A DNA stretch of 64,000 nt from Adiantum capillus-veneris (taxonomy: Eukaryota; Streptophyta; Polypodiopsida; Polypodiales; Pteridaceae). The notes below the pieces were generated by a model. The model was not told the origin of the DNA and did not search any database. It worked only from the letters and a program-made list of their open reading frames with translations. Location: NCBI GenBank assembly GCA_014529385.2, contig CM043957.1, forward strand, positions 85,255,881 through 85,319,880, in the 5' to 3' direction. Of this stretch, positions 46,957 to 58,377 are shown piece by piece; position 1 is the stretch's first letter; each line of letters begins with the position of its first letter. The position numbers and the translations under genes were made by a program.

Positions 46957-48044
46957 GTGTTCCATTCCATTACAAGAAATATACCATTCCATTACAAGAA
47001 ATATACTCTCCAAGACCAAAAGATCATAGTCGAACAACCTGTAAGGGAACTAAGAAAGCAGGGTGAGTCATATGAAGGACTTGAAAATGCAAAAAAAATA
47101 GATCTAGCCGAACAAGGAGAAGAGCCTAGACCTGCCTACATTTCAAACGACTCAACTTAAGAAGAAGAAGAGCTTTTTCTAAGCTTATTAAAAGAATACC
47201 AAGATATCTTTGCTTGGTCTTATAAAGATCTCAAGGGTGTTGATCCAAAAAAAATTCAACGTACCATACCTATGAGAGATGATGCAAAACCAAGTAGACA
47301 ATGGCCATATACTTATGATGAAACATTTGCCAAAAAGATCAAAGAAGAGATAGAAAAGCTCAAGGAAGCCGAATTCATTTATGAAATTGATTTCAGAGAT
47401 TGGGTGTCTCCAATTGTGATGGTACACAAGAAAAATGGAAAATTAAGAGTGTGTGTCAATCTCAAAAAGTGAATGCATCCACCATTAGTAATAAATACCC
47501 TCTTTCAATCACCGAGCATGTTTTAGAACGAGTTGTAGGAAAAGAATCTTACAACTTTTTAGACGGATTTTCAGCGTACAATCAAATTTTGGTTGATCCC
47601 AAAGATAAGTATAAAACTTCCTTTGCGATTGAATGGGGTATTTTTGCCTATAGGGTTATGCATTTTGGGCTAACTAATGCTTCTGTCACCTTTCAAAGAT
47701 TGATGAGCCATGCCTTCAAAGAATATCTTAGAAATTTCTTGGAAGTATATATGGATGATTTATGTGTACATTCATCAATCCGGGCTGATCATTTTGAACA
47801 TCTCAAAAAGGTATTCAGAAAATGTAGACTTTATAGGATTTGTTTAAATCCTCAAAAAGTGCACCTTTATGGGCAGACAAGGAAAAATTATTGGGAACAT
47901 ATAGTGTCTAAAAATGGCATAGCGATTGATATGGATAAAATTCATGTTATTGTTGAATTGCCTAGACCAACAACAGTCAAAGGGGTTCAACTTTCATGGG
48001 ACATTGTGGATAGTACAAAAGATTCATTTACATGTATGTTGTAA
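46957..48044 (+). pseudogene. Element C reverse transcriptase
   Basis: Three frames (46957-47160, 47272-47472, 47400-48044) together cover the RT. Motifs are DWVSPIVMVHKKNGKLRVCVNLKK, FLDGFSAYNQ (catalytic Asp), FGLTNASVTFQ and VYMDD (catalytic box). A TAA at about 47158 and a frameshift at about 47465 break it. It is closest to the RT of element A (both have LCVHS after MDD). Confidence 0.88.
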
Positions 48045-48688
48045 TTGCAAAACCCATGTATGGCCTAATTACACTCTTTGTATGGACTAATGAGTGTGAA
48101 AAATCCTTCGTGAAGCTTAAACAAGCTCTTACTTCAGCCCCAATATTGAAAGCACCAGATTGGAATAAGATATTACATATACATGTTGATGCTTCCAATT
48201 TTTCCATTGGGTGTATATTAGCTCAATCAGGAGACGAAAAAATTGATTTTCTCATTTCTTATTCTAGTAGACAGTTGAATGTGGTAGAGAAAAACTATAC
48301 AACCACCAAAATAGAGGGATTAGGGATAATCTATATCGTAAAAAAGTATAGACATTACCTATTAGCCAGCAAATTTGTGCTCTTTGTGGACCACCAAGCT
48401 TTATTGTACTTGTTCAACAAGCCATGCAACATAGGGAGAATAGTGAGATGGTTCATCATTCTTTTGGAATTTGAGTTCACTGTAGTTGTAAAAAACTTCA
48501 CCACTCACCAAAGAGCAGATTATTTATCAAGGATTATTTCAGGAGAACCACCAAAAGGAGTAGACAATGATCTACTAGATGCATATCTGTTCTCCGTGGA
48601 AATGATACCCCATTGGTTAAAAAATATGGTTTCATTGACGACCATAGCTCAAGTGGGTTCTCAAATACCATGTCCTATTACACCATGA
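48032..48688 (+). pseudogene. Element C RNase H
   Basis: An RT-linked RNase H, open over 218 codons. Catalytic residues can be seen in HVDASNFSIG, TTTKIEGLGI, LFVDHQALLYL and QRADYLSRI. Unlike element D, no second archaeal-type RNase H follows. It is shifted in frame relative to the RT. Confidence 0.85.
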
Positions 48689-48706
48689 TCAATTGGGCAA
48701 TCGGCT

Positions 48707-48937
48707 ATGTATCAATTACTAGCTAGAAGTCTATACAAAAGATATCGAGATGGAATATTTCTTTTGTATATTAATCCTAAGGAGAAAACGCAATACCTAA
48801 ATCAAGCACAAATAACCATAGTAGGACTTCACTTTGTGGAAGACCAAACTATGCAACGGATCTTGAGACTTGGAGTATTTTGGTCAATCATGAGAAATGA
48901 TGTTCACTCATTTGTGAAAAACTATCTTCAATTCTAA
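48707..48937 (+). pseudogene. Element C extra integrase N-terminal-like module
   Basis: The layout is that of an integrase zinc domain: LLARSLYKRYRDGIFLLY, an alanine-rich turn, GLHFVEDQTMQRILRLGVFW and NDVHSFVKNYLQF. The first His has become Gln and both Cys of the CxxC have become Tyr and Phe, so it can no longer bind zinc. A complete module of the same design follows at 49036. This suggests a duplication of the domain within the element. Confidence 0.6.
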
Positions 48938-49413
48938 AAACAAACACCCATACCTCATGTGACATTATTTCAAATATCACTCGTTCCTAAGTGGACTAAC
49001 TATCTAGTTACTTACTTTTATCAAGCAGAACATTTTTGGAGGATATGAGTAAATGCCGCCAAAGAGCTATTGAAATTGAAGCAAGAGACTGTGTTCTTAT
49101 TGGAAACCAATTTTATTGGAGAGGAAAGGAACAACATTTGCATCTTTGTGCAAATGAAGATAAATATATACCCACTCTAGAACAAGCACATGCTGGATTA
49201 GCTGGAGGTCACTTTTCTAGTGAAACCACCGCTATAGCAATTTTAATGACAGGCATATGGTGGCCAATAATTTTTGCGGATTCCAAAGAATATGTTCGAA
49301 GATGTGATGCATGCCAACGAGCAAAAATGCCAACCCGGGTAGATAGCATGCCTTTAAGGCCAATGATGGGGGCTAGAGCTTTTGAAAAATGGGGCATAGT
49401 ACTATGGCCCTAA
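48938..49413 (+). pseudogene. Element C integrase N-terminal domain, truncated core
   Basis: Similarity resumes with a PKWTNYLVTYF block and then the frame 49036-49413. FYWRGKEQHLHLC, AHAGLAGGHFSSETT, GIWWPIIFADSKEYV and CDACQRAK make an intact H2C2 zinc domain. The linker MPLRPMMGARAFEKWGI leads to where the catalytic core should begin, but the frame ends at 49413. The rest of integrase and the 3' LTR are missing. The end falls at a short sequence similar to the satellite palindrome. Confidence 0.85.
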
Positions 49414-50147
49414 GACCATAAGATGTCGTCTATTGCACCTATAATTCCATTTGGTATTTTATTTAACTATACAAAGTTAAATGAGGCACTTACTGATAAA
49501 CTATCATAATTCTAACTTTGAATTTATTTCTTAACATAAAACTACAATATAAAAACTCCTAATATAAGTTTGTGCCAAAGAATCAATGTTAAGATGAAGA
49601 TTTTTTACATCAAGTACATGCTTTAAAACTTCACTCAAAGGTTTTAGAGATGGTGTCTCAAAAAAAGGAGGTGTTTAAAAACACCAGTTGATGTGAATAA
49701 TACGAATTGTATACATTGATTATGTCAAAATAGTATAAAGTATAAACATAAAGATTACTACCAACTTGACAGTTTCATAAAAATGATGGTCTTCATCGCA
49801 TGTACAATAAAGTACTAACTAGAAAGAGTATGATATCTCAAGATTGAGGGTGTTCAAAAAACACCGTTTTGTAACAGTACCAACTGTCAAGAACATTCTG
49901 ATTGTTTGGATCACTTAATAAACACAATTACTAAGAAGAAAAAGTTAACAATACCATAGAAGCATCAAACAATGAAACCAAAGAACTTGAATGAGAGAAG
50001 TCTCCTCACAATAGGATGCACTTCATTAAAAAAAATAGTTTAAAGATTTTTCAAGCTATCGCACAACATTCCATCAAGTTTAAAATTTGAAAAGTACACA
50101 ATGCCAAATACTTGGTAGATGCTATTTAGAATACTTAACTAGTACAC
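49414..50147. other. Non-coding stretch, nothing recognised
   Basis: AT-rich DNA. Two related phrases, aaaaaaggaggtgtttaaaaacacc and gagggtgttcaaaaaacacc, lie near 49660 and 49850. No gene is supported. Confidence 0.5.
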
Positions 50148-50910
50148 TTAAGATGGCCTCCTTCTCTTGAGATTTTGAGTCCTTTGAGACATATAACATT
50201 GCATTACATAGTGAGTCTCAGGATTAGGATGGAACATTACAAAATTTCTTATGGTATAGTCTCTCTTGTCTTTAGCATACAACCATCCACATAACCATGG
50301 AACAATTTCATCTTTTAAAAAACTTTGAAGCAATTGAGTAGGTTGGTTCCAAAACTTTGGAAAAATCATATAAGTTCCTTGCATATTCCACATCACTCGA
50401 TATGGACTATCATCAAATATTATAGTGTTGCCCCCATCTAAATAATCAAATAGCTTCCATATGGTCGAAAGATTTTTGTGATAGGCTCTTTTGTAACCGA
50501 TCATGAAATTTGAATTTTGGCAGCACCTGTTATCCATAATCATCTTGAATTTGTGACTTTGTGTAGGAAAATAGGTCTTGATTATGTGTTGAGCTTTTTG
50601 TAAATGATGTCAGCTCCAAATCCAAACCCTCAAAGAACTCAAAGCAAAATCTTAAGAAATACTCTGCATCTGGACGCACCGCATACACCTCATTGTTATC
50701 TTCTACAATGCACATGTACTTGGTCTAGGTTGGCCTTGATTGAAGCTCAAATGTTGCAAGAAGCACACCCTCTAAATCCAAGATAAGTGTTTTTTTCTCC
50801 TGTTTGAAAGATGTTGGTAGATAATGAAACCATTGCTCTTGGTTTGATGAATGTGATATTTGATGTAATATGAAAGGGAGCTCCTCTATTTTGTGATAAT
50901 CTAATAGCAA
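50148..50910 (-). pseudogene. FCP1/NIF-like phosphatase domain gene, copy 2 (broken)
   Basis: HAD-type phosphatases of the FCP1/SCP (NLI-interacting factor) class remove phosphate from proteins such as the RNA polymerase II C-terminal domain. Seen here are LILDLEGVL, where the classic DxDGT/V motif has Glu for the second Asp; VYAVRPDAEYFLRF; NTIIFDDSPYRVMWN with the paired Asp of motif III; and WLCGWLYAKDKRDYTIRNF at the end. TAG at 50725 and a frameshift at about 50560 break the gene, whose last codon before TAA is at 50151. The upstream N-terminus is not visible. It lies downstream of, and in the same orientation as, the copy at 51554. Confidence 0.7.
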
Positions 50911-51553
50911 AACATTTTTTCTTAGAAGCCTTGAAATGATTTTAAAAAAAATGTTAATATAGAGATCTTAAGTGTGTTGAAGACCTTAGGGACATAGGGT
51001 GCTAATTTGTGGTTACACTTAGTAAGTCTTATGCAAAAACACATGCCAAACTATGACCCTATGGCCTTAGAGTCATAGGGTGTTGAGACCATAAAGTGCA
51101 ATTCCCCCAAAGGTTATAGAACAATATTTGACCTTATGAGCATGTAGATTGTCCTTGATGGCACAATGAACTCAAATTTCAAAGCAAACAACTATAAAAG
51201 CTTTTTTTTTAAAAGAGCATTTGGCACACGAAACTTAGAAGTTACTTATAGTATTGAAAGACAAATTAAAAAACTATTAATCATTTACATCTTCATATAT
51301 CTTGAAACCCTAAGCACTCTAACAGAGTCTCTGAGTACATAAAGATCTTTGTAAATGACAAAATGTTACAAAACATTGCTCCATCATTTCTTGATATAGG
51401 GCTATTTGAGATCATACTGAATCTTTAGATGCTTTATATAATTCTTGGATTCATGTACTTTGATCACAGGCTCCTTCTATCCCAATTTTTGGGCAAGCAT
51501 GATTGCTTCTGTACCTTTCAAGGCTGATAATGATTTGATATTCTTTAAGACCC
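50911..51553. other. Non-coding spacer with one isolated satellite palindrome
   Basis: Between the two phosphatase copies. At 51057-51079 it carries a single decayed copy of the palindrome of the right-hand satellite (ccctatggccttagagtcatagg). Otherwise AT-rich with no supported ORF. Confidence 0.6.
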
Positions 51554-52743
51554 TTACTTTTTCTCAATCACGTGCTGAAAGTTTCTTGTCTTGACTTCGA
51601 GTGGACATTCCACTAGTGCTAGATGTTGTAACTTTCTCATCGTGAAGAGGACGAGAAACTTCTGGTAGCCTTCCCGTGGAGTAGGTTTTTCCTGCTCATG
51701 ACCTTGAGCAATGGGTGCTTGTCTATATAAATGAGACCCTGTAACTGTGCGAATGTCATTAACATGATTGAGAGCTTTGATATATGGTAGCAGCTCCCTA
51801 AGGAGGATATTATCCTCCTCATCATCAACATTAAATGATGGTGGAAAAATACAATTCAATGCAAAATTCACACATCCCTTTAATGGTTCATCATCTACAA
51901 GAAGCAATCTTCTTGCATCAAGCCCAAATTTTGATGATGCAATAGCCAACGGTTTGAAAAGTGCTTCTACTACTGGATTATGTAAGCGAGTGATCCTTGA
52001 TTCTACGCATGGTTGACATTGGCTTCGCCCCCAGATCATAAAGAATGGAAAAAAAAATTAGCTTCCTTTTCTAAAATCTTGATGATGTCCACAACATGCA
52101 TGTCATTAGTAGCTGACCATATCCCTACATTGAAATTGCTAAGTAGAGCCTTTAAGAACTCAATGCATCCTAGACGAAGAACAATATGCTCATGTCCAAA
52201 CTTTAAGCTCTTCATTTTCTTGGACTTTTGCCAGCATCTCCTCAGGAAAAATCCACACAAGCTCACTATTATAGTCAGCATTGGTTTGTTGGTGGATGGA
52301 AGGTCTGACTCACCATGCACTTCGATTTCCAAATCCTGGGGTGCTAAAATATTTGTGTTGGATTCTCCTTCTGGCGTTGCACATGTTCTGGAACTTCCAT
52401 TGCCTTCTACTTCCATTGTAGTGTCATGCAATCCAATTCCAAAATCTTGGGCTACTAGAATATTTTCATTGGATTCTTCTTCTTGCCTTGCGCATGTTTT
52501 GGAACTTTCACTGTCTTCTTCCATTGGATTACTCTTTAAATTTATCTCCAGTCGTTGTAGCAGTTGACCTTCAAAGACTTGTAGATTCTTGTCATCTTTG
52601 TCAGAAACTCTTTGGTTGACATGGAGATTGATAGAATCTTTCTCAGTAGGGTCAATGGCATGAGCATCCTCTATACCAACAATCTCGAGTAAAACTTTGT
52701 CAGCCGCAATATCTTGTTGAAGGACTGCAAGTTTAAAGAACAC
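51554..52743 (-). pseudogene. FCP1/NIF-like phosphatase domain gene, copy 1 (broken)
   Basis: The frame 52743-52036 continues in a second frame 52039-51554. The shift falls at a run of nine A (52049-52057), so it may be a real indel or a sequencing slip. An acidic N-terminus with two 35-residue repeats precedes the catalytic domain. Where the DxDG nucleophile motif should be, the sequence reads IIVSLCGFFL, so both catalytic Asp appear lost. Later motifs are good: CIEFLKALLSNFNVGIWSA, MIWGRSQC, LLLVDDEPLKGCVNFALN and LLPYIKALNHVNDIR. It is therefore likely a catalytically dead relative or pseudogene. It ends at TAA 51554. Confidence 0.75.
52283..52520 (-). repeat. Two 105-bp repeats inside phosphatase copy 1
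   Basis: Encoded blocks SSRTCATPEGESNTNILAPQ and SSKTCARQEEESNENILVAQ, each followed by a D-x-x-I-x-x-H motif, show a tandem duplication of about 35 residues. The first block also has a displaced copy at 56618-56756. Confidence 0.85.
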
Positions 52744-53039
52744 CTAATTTTAGATTCCAAAGTATCTACATTTTGATAACTCTTTTTTGTTACACTCTTA
52801 GAAAAAACTAATCGCAAATAGCAAATTTACTAACTGACAACACATCTAGAATGAATTTATTTTTATGCTCCTTATTGTCTAGAGATTCCTAATCTTTATC
52901 TAGCTACATTAGTTCTTTGTCGATGATGGTGGCGCCTAGAAGTATACTTGGAGAAACATTTATGCCTTTAAGCTCTAGAGAACAAGTCTCATTTTCTATT
53001 GCCATGATCTTCTTGCATTGGATGATTTCCTTGACTAAG
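52744..53039. other. Upstream region of phosphatase copy 1
   Basis: No promoter element can be named with confidence. A first weak satellite copy begins at about 53040. Confidence 0.4.
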
Positions 53040-56000
53040 CTTCTTATGGCCTTCGGGCCATACGGTTCTCTTTGTAGATATCTCTATGACTTTAAGATAA
53101 TCCAAAACATGTCTCTTTATGGCCTCAAGGCCATAGGGTTAGGATTGTTGGGAGGTCTCAACATATAAATAGATCTATGGCTTCAAAGCCATATGGTACT
53201 TTATTTATGTGTCACCCTATGGCCCTAAGGCCATGGGTTGTCATAGGGCCACAAGATGCCCTCTATGAGCACTAGTAAGAAACCATCTATGCTTTATGTT
53301 GGCACCCTATGGCCCGAGGGCCACAAGGTGTGTCATTATGCTAGTAAGAAACCCTTTATGCTACATGTTGTCACTCTATGGCCTTTGGGCCATAGGGTGC
53401 CCTCTGTGCTAGTAACAAATCCTCTATGCTCTATGTTTGCACCCTATGGACCTAGGGCCACAAGATACCCTCTATGATAGTAAGAAATCCTCTATTCTCT
53501 ATGTTTGCACCCTATGGACCTAGGGCCACAAGGTACCCTCTATGCTAGTAAGAAATCCTCTATGCTCAATATTGAAACCCTATGGCCCCAAGGCCATAGG
53601 ATATCCTCTATGGTAGTAAGAAAAACCCTCTACGCTCTATGTTGGCACCCTATGGAGACTTGAGGGCCACAAGGTACCCTTTATAATGCTACTAAGAAAC
53701 CTTGTATGCTCTAGGGGAGCACCAAATAGCCCCTAGGCCACAAGGTTCCCTCTATGCTAGAAAGAAAACCTCTACACTCTACATTAGCAACCTACAGCCC
53801 TCGGGCCATAGGGTGCATCAAATGGCTTCTAGGCCACAGAGTGCCCTCTATGCTAGAAAGGAAACCTCTGCGCTCTACATTGATACCCTATGGCCCCAAG
53901 GCCATAGGGTGCCCCTTACGCCTAGTATGAAACCATTGAAACTCTATATTAACATCTAAAAATCGTAGGCCACAGGTGCACTCTATGCTAGTAAGAAACC
54001 ATCTAAACTCTATGTTGGTAACCTATGGCCCAAAGGCCATAGGTTGGCCAAGGAACCCTTTAGGAGCATTCCCCACAAAGACCACCTTATGGCCCCATGG
54101 TGATTTAGTGGCCTAGGTGCCCTTCTTAAGGCTCTTCGATTTTTGTATCATATGGCCCCAGGGAAATAAGCTATCCTCTATGCTATCAAAAAACCCTTTA
54201 TGCTCTTTGTTGGAATCGTATGGCCCCAAGGCCATAGGGTGCTCTCTATGCTAGCAAGAAGCCGTCCATGCTATATGTTTGCACCCTATGGCACCAAGGA
54301 CATAGGGTGTCCTCCATGATAGTAAGAAACCCTCTGTGCTCTAAGTTTGCACCCCATTTGACTATGTTGACACGCTATGGCCCCAGGGCCATAGGGTGCT
54401 CTCTATGCTAGTAAGAAATCCTATGGTCCCAAGGGCGGGGTGGAAAATGTGACCTTTGAGAGTATTCCTTACCATGTTTGCAAAGACCACCTTATCCTAG
54501 GTGCCATCTTAGAGACTCTATATTGGCACCCTATGACCTACGGCCATAGGATGCCCATTATCCTATAAAGAGACCCTCTATGTTAGCAATAAACCCTCTA
54601 TTCTCTACGTTGGCACCCTATGGCCCTAGGGCCACAAGGTGCCCTTCATCCTAGGAAGAGACCCTTTATGCCCTAAATTGGTACTCTTTGGCCTCAGGGT
54701 CATAGGGTGCCTTCTATGCTAGTAGGATACATTATATGGTCTAGGTTTCCACTCTATTGTGTAGGGCTAAAAGGTTTGCTCTATGAAGAAACCATGTATA
54801 CTATATGTTGGTAGTGTATGGCCCTAGGGATATAAGGAAACCCTAGGGCTATAGGGTGTCCTCTATGCTACTATCATATGGTCCAAGGGCCAGATGGTGA
54901 CCAAGGTATCATGTGTGAGAGAACTCTCTACTATATATACAAAAACCACTTTATGGCACTATGGCATCCCAAGGGCAACAAGGTGCTAATAAAAAGCCCT
55001 CTATGCTCTATGTTGGCACCCTATGGCCCCAAGGCCATAGGGCGGTCTTTATGCTAGTAAAATTTTCTCTATGCACTATGTTTACGTGTATACTTATAAG
55101 AAGACATTTATGCACTATGTTGGCATCTTATGACCCTAGATCCATAAGATGTCCTCTATGGTAAAAGAGAAATCGTACATGGGCTATGCCGGCATCCTAT
55201 GGTCCTAGGGCCATAGGATGTCCTCTATGCTAGAAAACCCTCTATGCCTAATGCTAGCACCCTATAACCCCGGGGTCACAAGGTATCCCTCCATGCTCTA
55301 TATAGGCACCCTATGGCTCTAGGGCCATAGGGTCATTCTATGCTAATAAGAACCTCAATATGCTTTATGTTGGCACCCTATGTCCCTAGGGCCACAAGGT
55401 GCCCTCAAGGCTAATATAAACCCCTAATGTTTCATGTTTGCACCCTATGGTGCTAGTACCACAAGGTGTTGTCTATGCTAAGAAGAAACCTTGTGTGCTC
55501 TGTGTTCACACCCTATGGCCCTAGGGTGCCCTATATGCTACTAAGAAACACCATATGCTCTATGTTGGAACCTTGTGGCCCTAGGGCCATAGGGTGCTAT
55601 CATAAGAAACCATCTATTGTCTATGTTGAGACCCTATGGCCCTAAGGCCATAGAGTGGCCAAGGTGTCCTTGAAGAGAATTCCTCACTACATACATATAG
55701 AATACTTTATGGCCCCAAGACCATTGAGTGACCTAAGTGCCCCTTTAGAGACTCTATATTGTACCCTATGGACATTGAGTGACTTACGTGCCTCTTCATA
55801 GACTCTATGTTAGAGCCCTATGGTACTAGGGTCATAGAGTTCTCTCTATGCTACTAAGAGACCCTATATGATCTTTGCTGGCACTCTTGGGGCCATAGGG
55901 TACCTTTCATGTTAGCAAGAAATTCTATATGCTTTATGTAGCACCCTATGGCCCTAGGGCCACAAGGTGCCCTCTATGCTTCTATGCTAAAAGGAAATCC

Positions 56001-56112
56001 TCCATGCTCTAAGTTGGTGTATGACCCAAGGGCCAAAGGGTGTCTTCAATGCTAGTAAGAAACATTGTATGCTCTAAGTTCGTATCCTATGGCCCAAGGG
56101 ACATAGGGTGGC
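53040..56112. repeat. Palindromic satellite array 1
   Basis: Tandem units of about 70 bp. The core is a palindrome: left arm accctatggcc, centre such as CTAG or CCAA, then the reverse complement ggccatagggt. The spacer is like tgccctctatgctagtaag followed by aaaccctctatgctc and tatgttggc. Many cores are perfect; others have the right arm ggccacaagg or the left arm ccttgtggcc. Units are diverged and some are truncated. ORFs over the array encode about 23-residue repeats such as TLWPQGHRV and are not genes. Confidence 0.95.
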
Positions 56113-57403
56113 CAAGGCATCCACGGTACATTCACAAACGGATCTTGATTACGATGTCATTAGAGCACATAGCATTATTTCTAATATTAGTAATTTCAAT
56201 AAAAAAAGTCAAGTTGTTTTCTTAAATACCATTTATATTGGTGATATACTTTTTGACATAATTTTCAAGGATGAATACACATTAAAAGTTTTCATAATAA
56301 AATAGTCATGAAAAAATCCAAGTGTATGTACACATTAAAATAATTATAGGTGGTATATATCAACTTAATTAGACAATGATAGTCATGAAAAAATCAAGTG
56401 TTAGCTTTCTTATAAAAACTCAATGTATTTATGATTTTATTAAAATATGTAAGTTAATACTGCAGTAAATATGCAATCCAATATACAAAATTGAATCATT
56501 ATCATACATCATACATTTGTTGCTTTGCCACATAGTTGAAGGGGTCTTTGCCTTCAAATATCATCATAACATTCAAACATTTAAATCAAATTTGCAAGTA
56601 CTTTAATTCACAAATGCATTGATCTGTTGGTGGATGGAAGGTCCGGCTCACCATGCACTTTGATTTTCAAATCCTGTGGGGCAAAAATATTTATGTTGGA
56701 TTCTCCTTATGGCATTGCACATGTTCTGAAACTTGCATTGTCTACTTCCAATTTACAAACTTAAACAATGGTTATACATTATACAATCATTTCTTTGCAA
56801 TAAACCTTGATACAATGTTCCGATTGCTACATGACAAGATAAAACATTCTACTAGTCCTAGCTTCCCTCTATTGAAAAAAATTCAAGATATAAATTCCAA
56901 TTCTTTGCATCATCTAGAAGAGAAACAAAATCATAGTTTGGAACAAAACACTCGCACTTTATATCTTTGAATAAAATCTTGTTACAATTAAAGAACTAGA
57001 TCTTCACATAATCCAAAGGATAAATGCTTCAATAACCATTTATACTCGATGTTTACTATCTAAGCAAATAATTGTCATTTACAACAAATGTTGAATATAT
57101 GTTTAATCTAGTTAGTTGCAATACAAAGATAATTATTTCAAATGCTTACACCATCAATTCACAATAGAAGAACTTACACCCAACAAAAAATGATCATACA
57201 TCAATTGTTCAAACTCTCATTTTGGAATTTTGAGGACTAAATACTTTTTAGTTTTTTTCTAGCTTATTTCATTCTCAATAGAATATTAAACCTTAATCAC
57301 AAGATAAGAAATATATGTCCCTAATGTATATGGACACAAGATATAAGGCCAAAGAAAAATGCTTTTGAAACACTTAAACAGTCTTTGGGTGACCAAGAAT
57401 AAC
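56113..57403. other. AT-rich gap in the satellite, no complete gene
   Basis: Apart from the phosphatase exon fragment described separately, no gene or repeat is recognised. Short ORFs at 56108-56305 and 56653-56970 lack motifs. Confidence 0.6.
56618..56756 (-). pseudogene. Copy of a phosphatase exon fragment
   Basis: About 90% identical by eye to 52283-52420, from the phrase gttggtggatggaaggtc to catgttctg. It is the only part of the phosphatase gene present here and sits between satellite blocks. It seems to have been carried here as a short genomic copy. Confidence 0.85.
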
Positions 57404-57999
57404 CAACCTATGGTCTAAAGGCCATAGGGTGTCATGTGATGTTTTATAAGATGTGTCCATAAAGAGCTAGGTGATTTGCATCCATGGGGTGGTTTAAGTG
57501 CCCCTGTGGAGATTCTATGTCACCACCCTATGGCTCTAAGGCCTTAGGGTATCCCAAATACTCTTGGATAATTTATGTTTCCTTCTAGAATAGCCCAAAT
57601 ACTCATGTGCCCTTTTAGAGACTTTATGTAATCACCCTATATCCATAAGATTGTAGGATAGTCGTGTTGACACCCTATGGCCTTAAGGTTATAGACTAGC
57701 CCAAATGCTTATGTGCCCTTTTAAAGACTCTATGTAATCAACCTATATCCGTAAGATTGTAGGGTAGCCAAATTCTTTTGGGGGATTCTATGTTGACACC
57801 CTATGGGCCTAAGGCTATAGAGTAACCCAGATGCTTATGTGCCCTTTTAGAGACTCGGTGTAATCACCCTACGTCCATAAGTTTGTAGGGTATCCTATTT
57901 TCTTTTGGGGGATTCTATGGCCCTAAGGTCCATAGGGTGTCATGTCTACAAAGAACTCTATGATCCTCAAGTCTACAAAGAACTCTATGATCCTCAAGT
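57404..57999. repeat. Palindromic satellite array 2 (short)
   Basis: Decayed palindrome copies, e.g. at about 57410-57431, 57527-57550 and 57915-57938, with a different spacer containing tgcccttttagagactc. A 27-bp tandem duplication (gtctacaaagaactctatg...) lies at 57944-57997. Confidence 0.85.
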
Positions 58000-58204
58000 C
58001 ATAGGGTGTTCTTTCCAAACCTCATATGATCACTTAACTTTAAATTATTACATAATATATATCTTATGACCATATATAAATGTAGAATTCTATTTACCAC
58101 AACATGTCCATATAATATCATACACTTAAGTTTAATTCATTTATTGTGAAAAAACTCAAACTCACAAGTTCACATTTTTTCAAAGAAAATAAATTGAGAA
58201 AAAT

Positions 58205-58316
58205 AACAAACCAAACATCAATGTTTTTAACATCATGGGCAGATTTGAGATGGGACAAATAACAAACCAAACATCAATGTTTTTAACATCATGGGCAAAT
58301 TTGAGATGGGACAAAT
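58205..58316. repeat. 56-bp tandem duplication
   Basis: The unit aacaaaccaaacatcaatg... at 58205-58260 is repeated at 58261-58316 with one change. It lies just downstream of the ParB-like gene. Confidence 0.95.
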
Positions 58317-58377
58317 AAAATAAAATGACAACAATAGTAATTTAAATATCAGTAATGTAATATCATGGGTGGCTAGC

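Noticed and set aside
53256-53959. ORFs with repeated LWPQGHRV-like units, also at 54.96 and 62.25 kb
   Set aside because: They are the satellite unit read in one of its open frames; unit length varies and frames break, so no protein is maintained.
53040-56112. CRISPR-like array (regular palindromic repeats)
   Set aside because: Spacers are themselves repeated, the context is a plant nucleus and no cas genes exist; this is a satellite.
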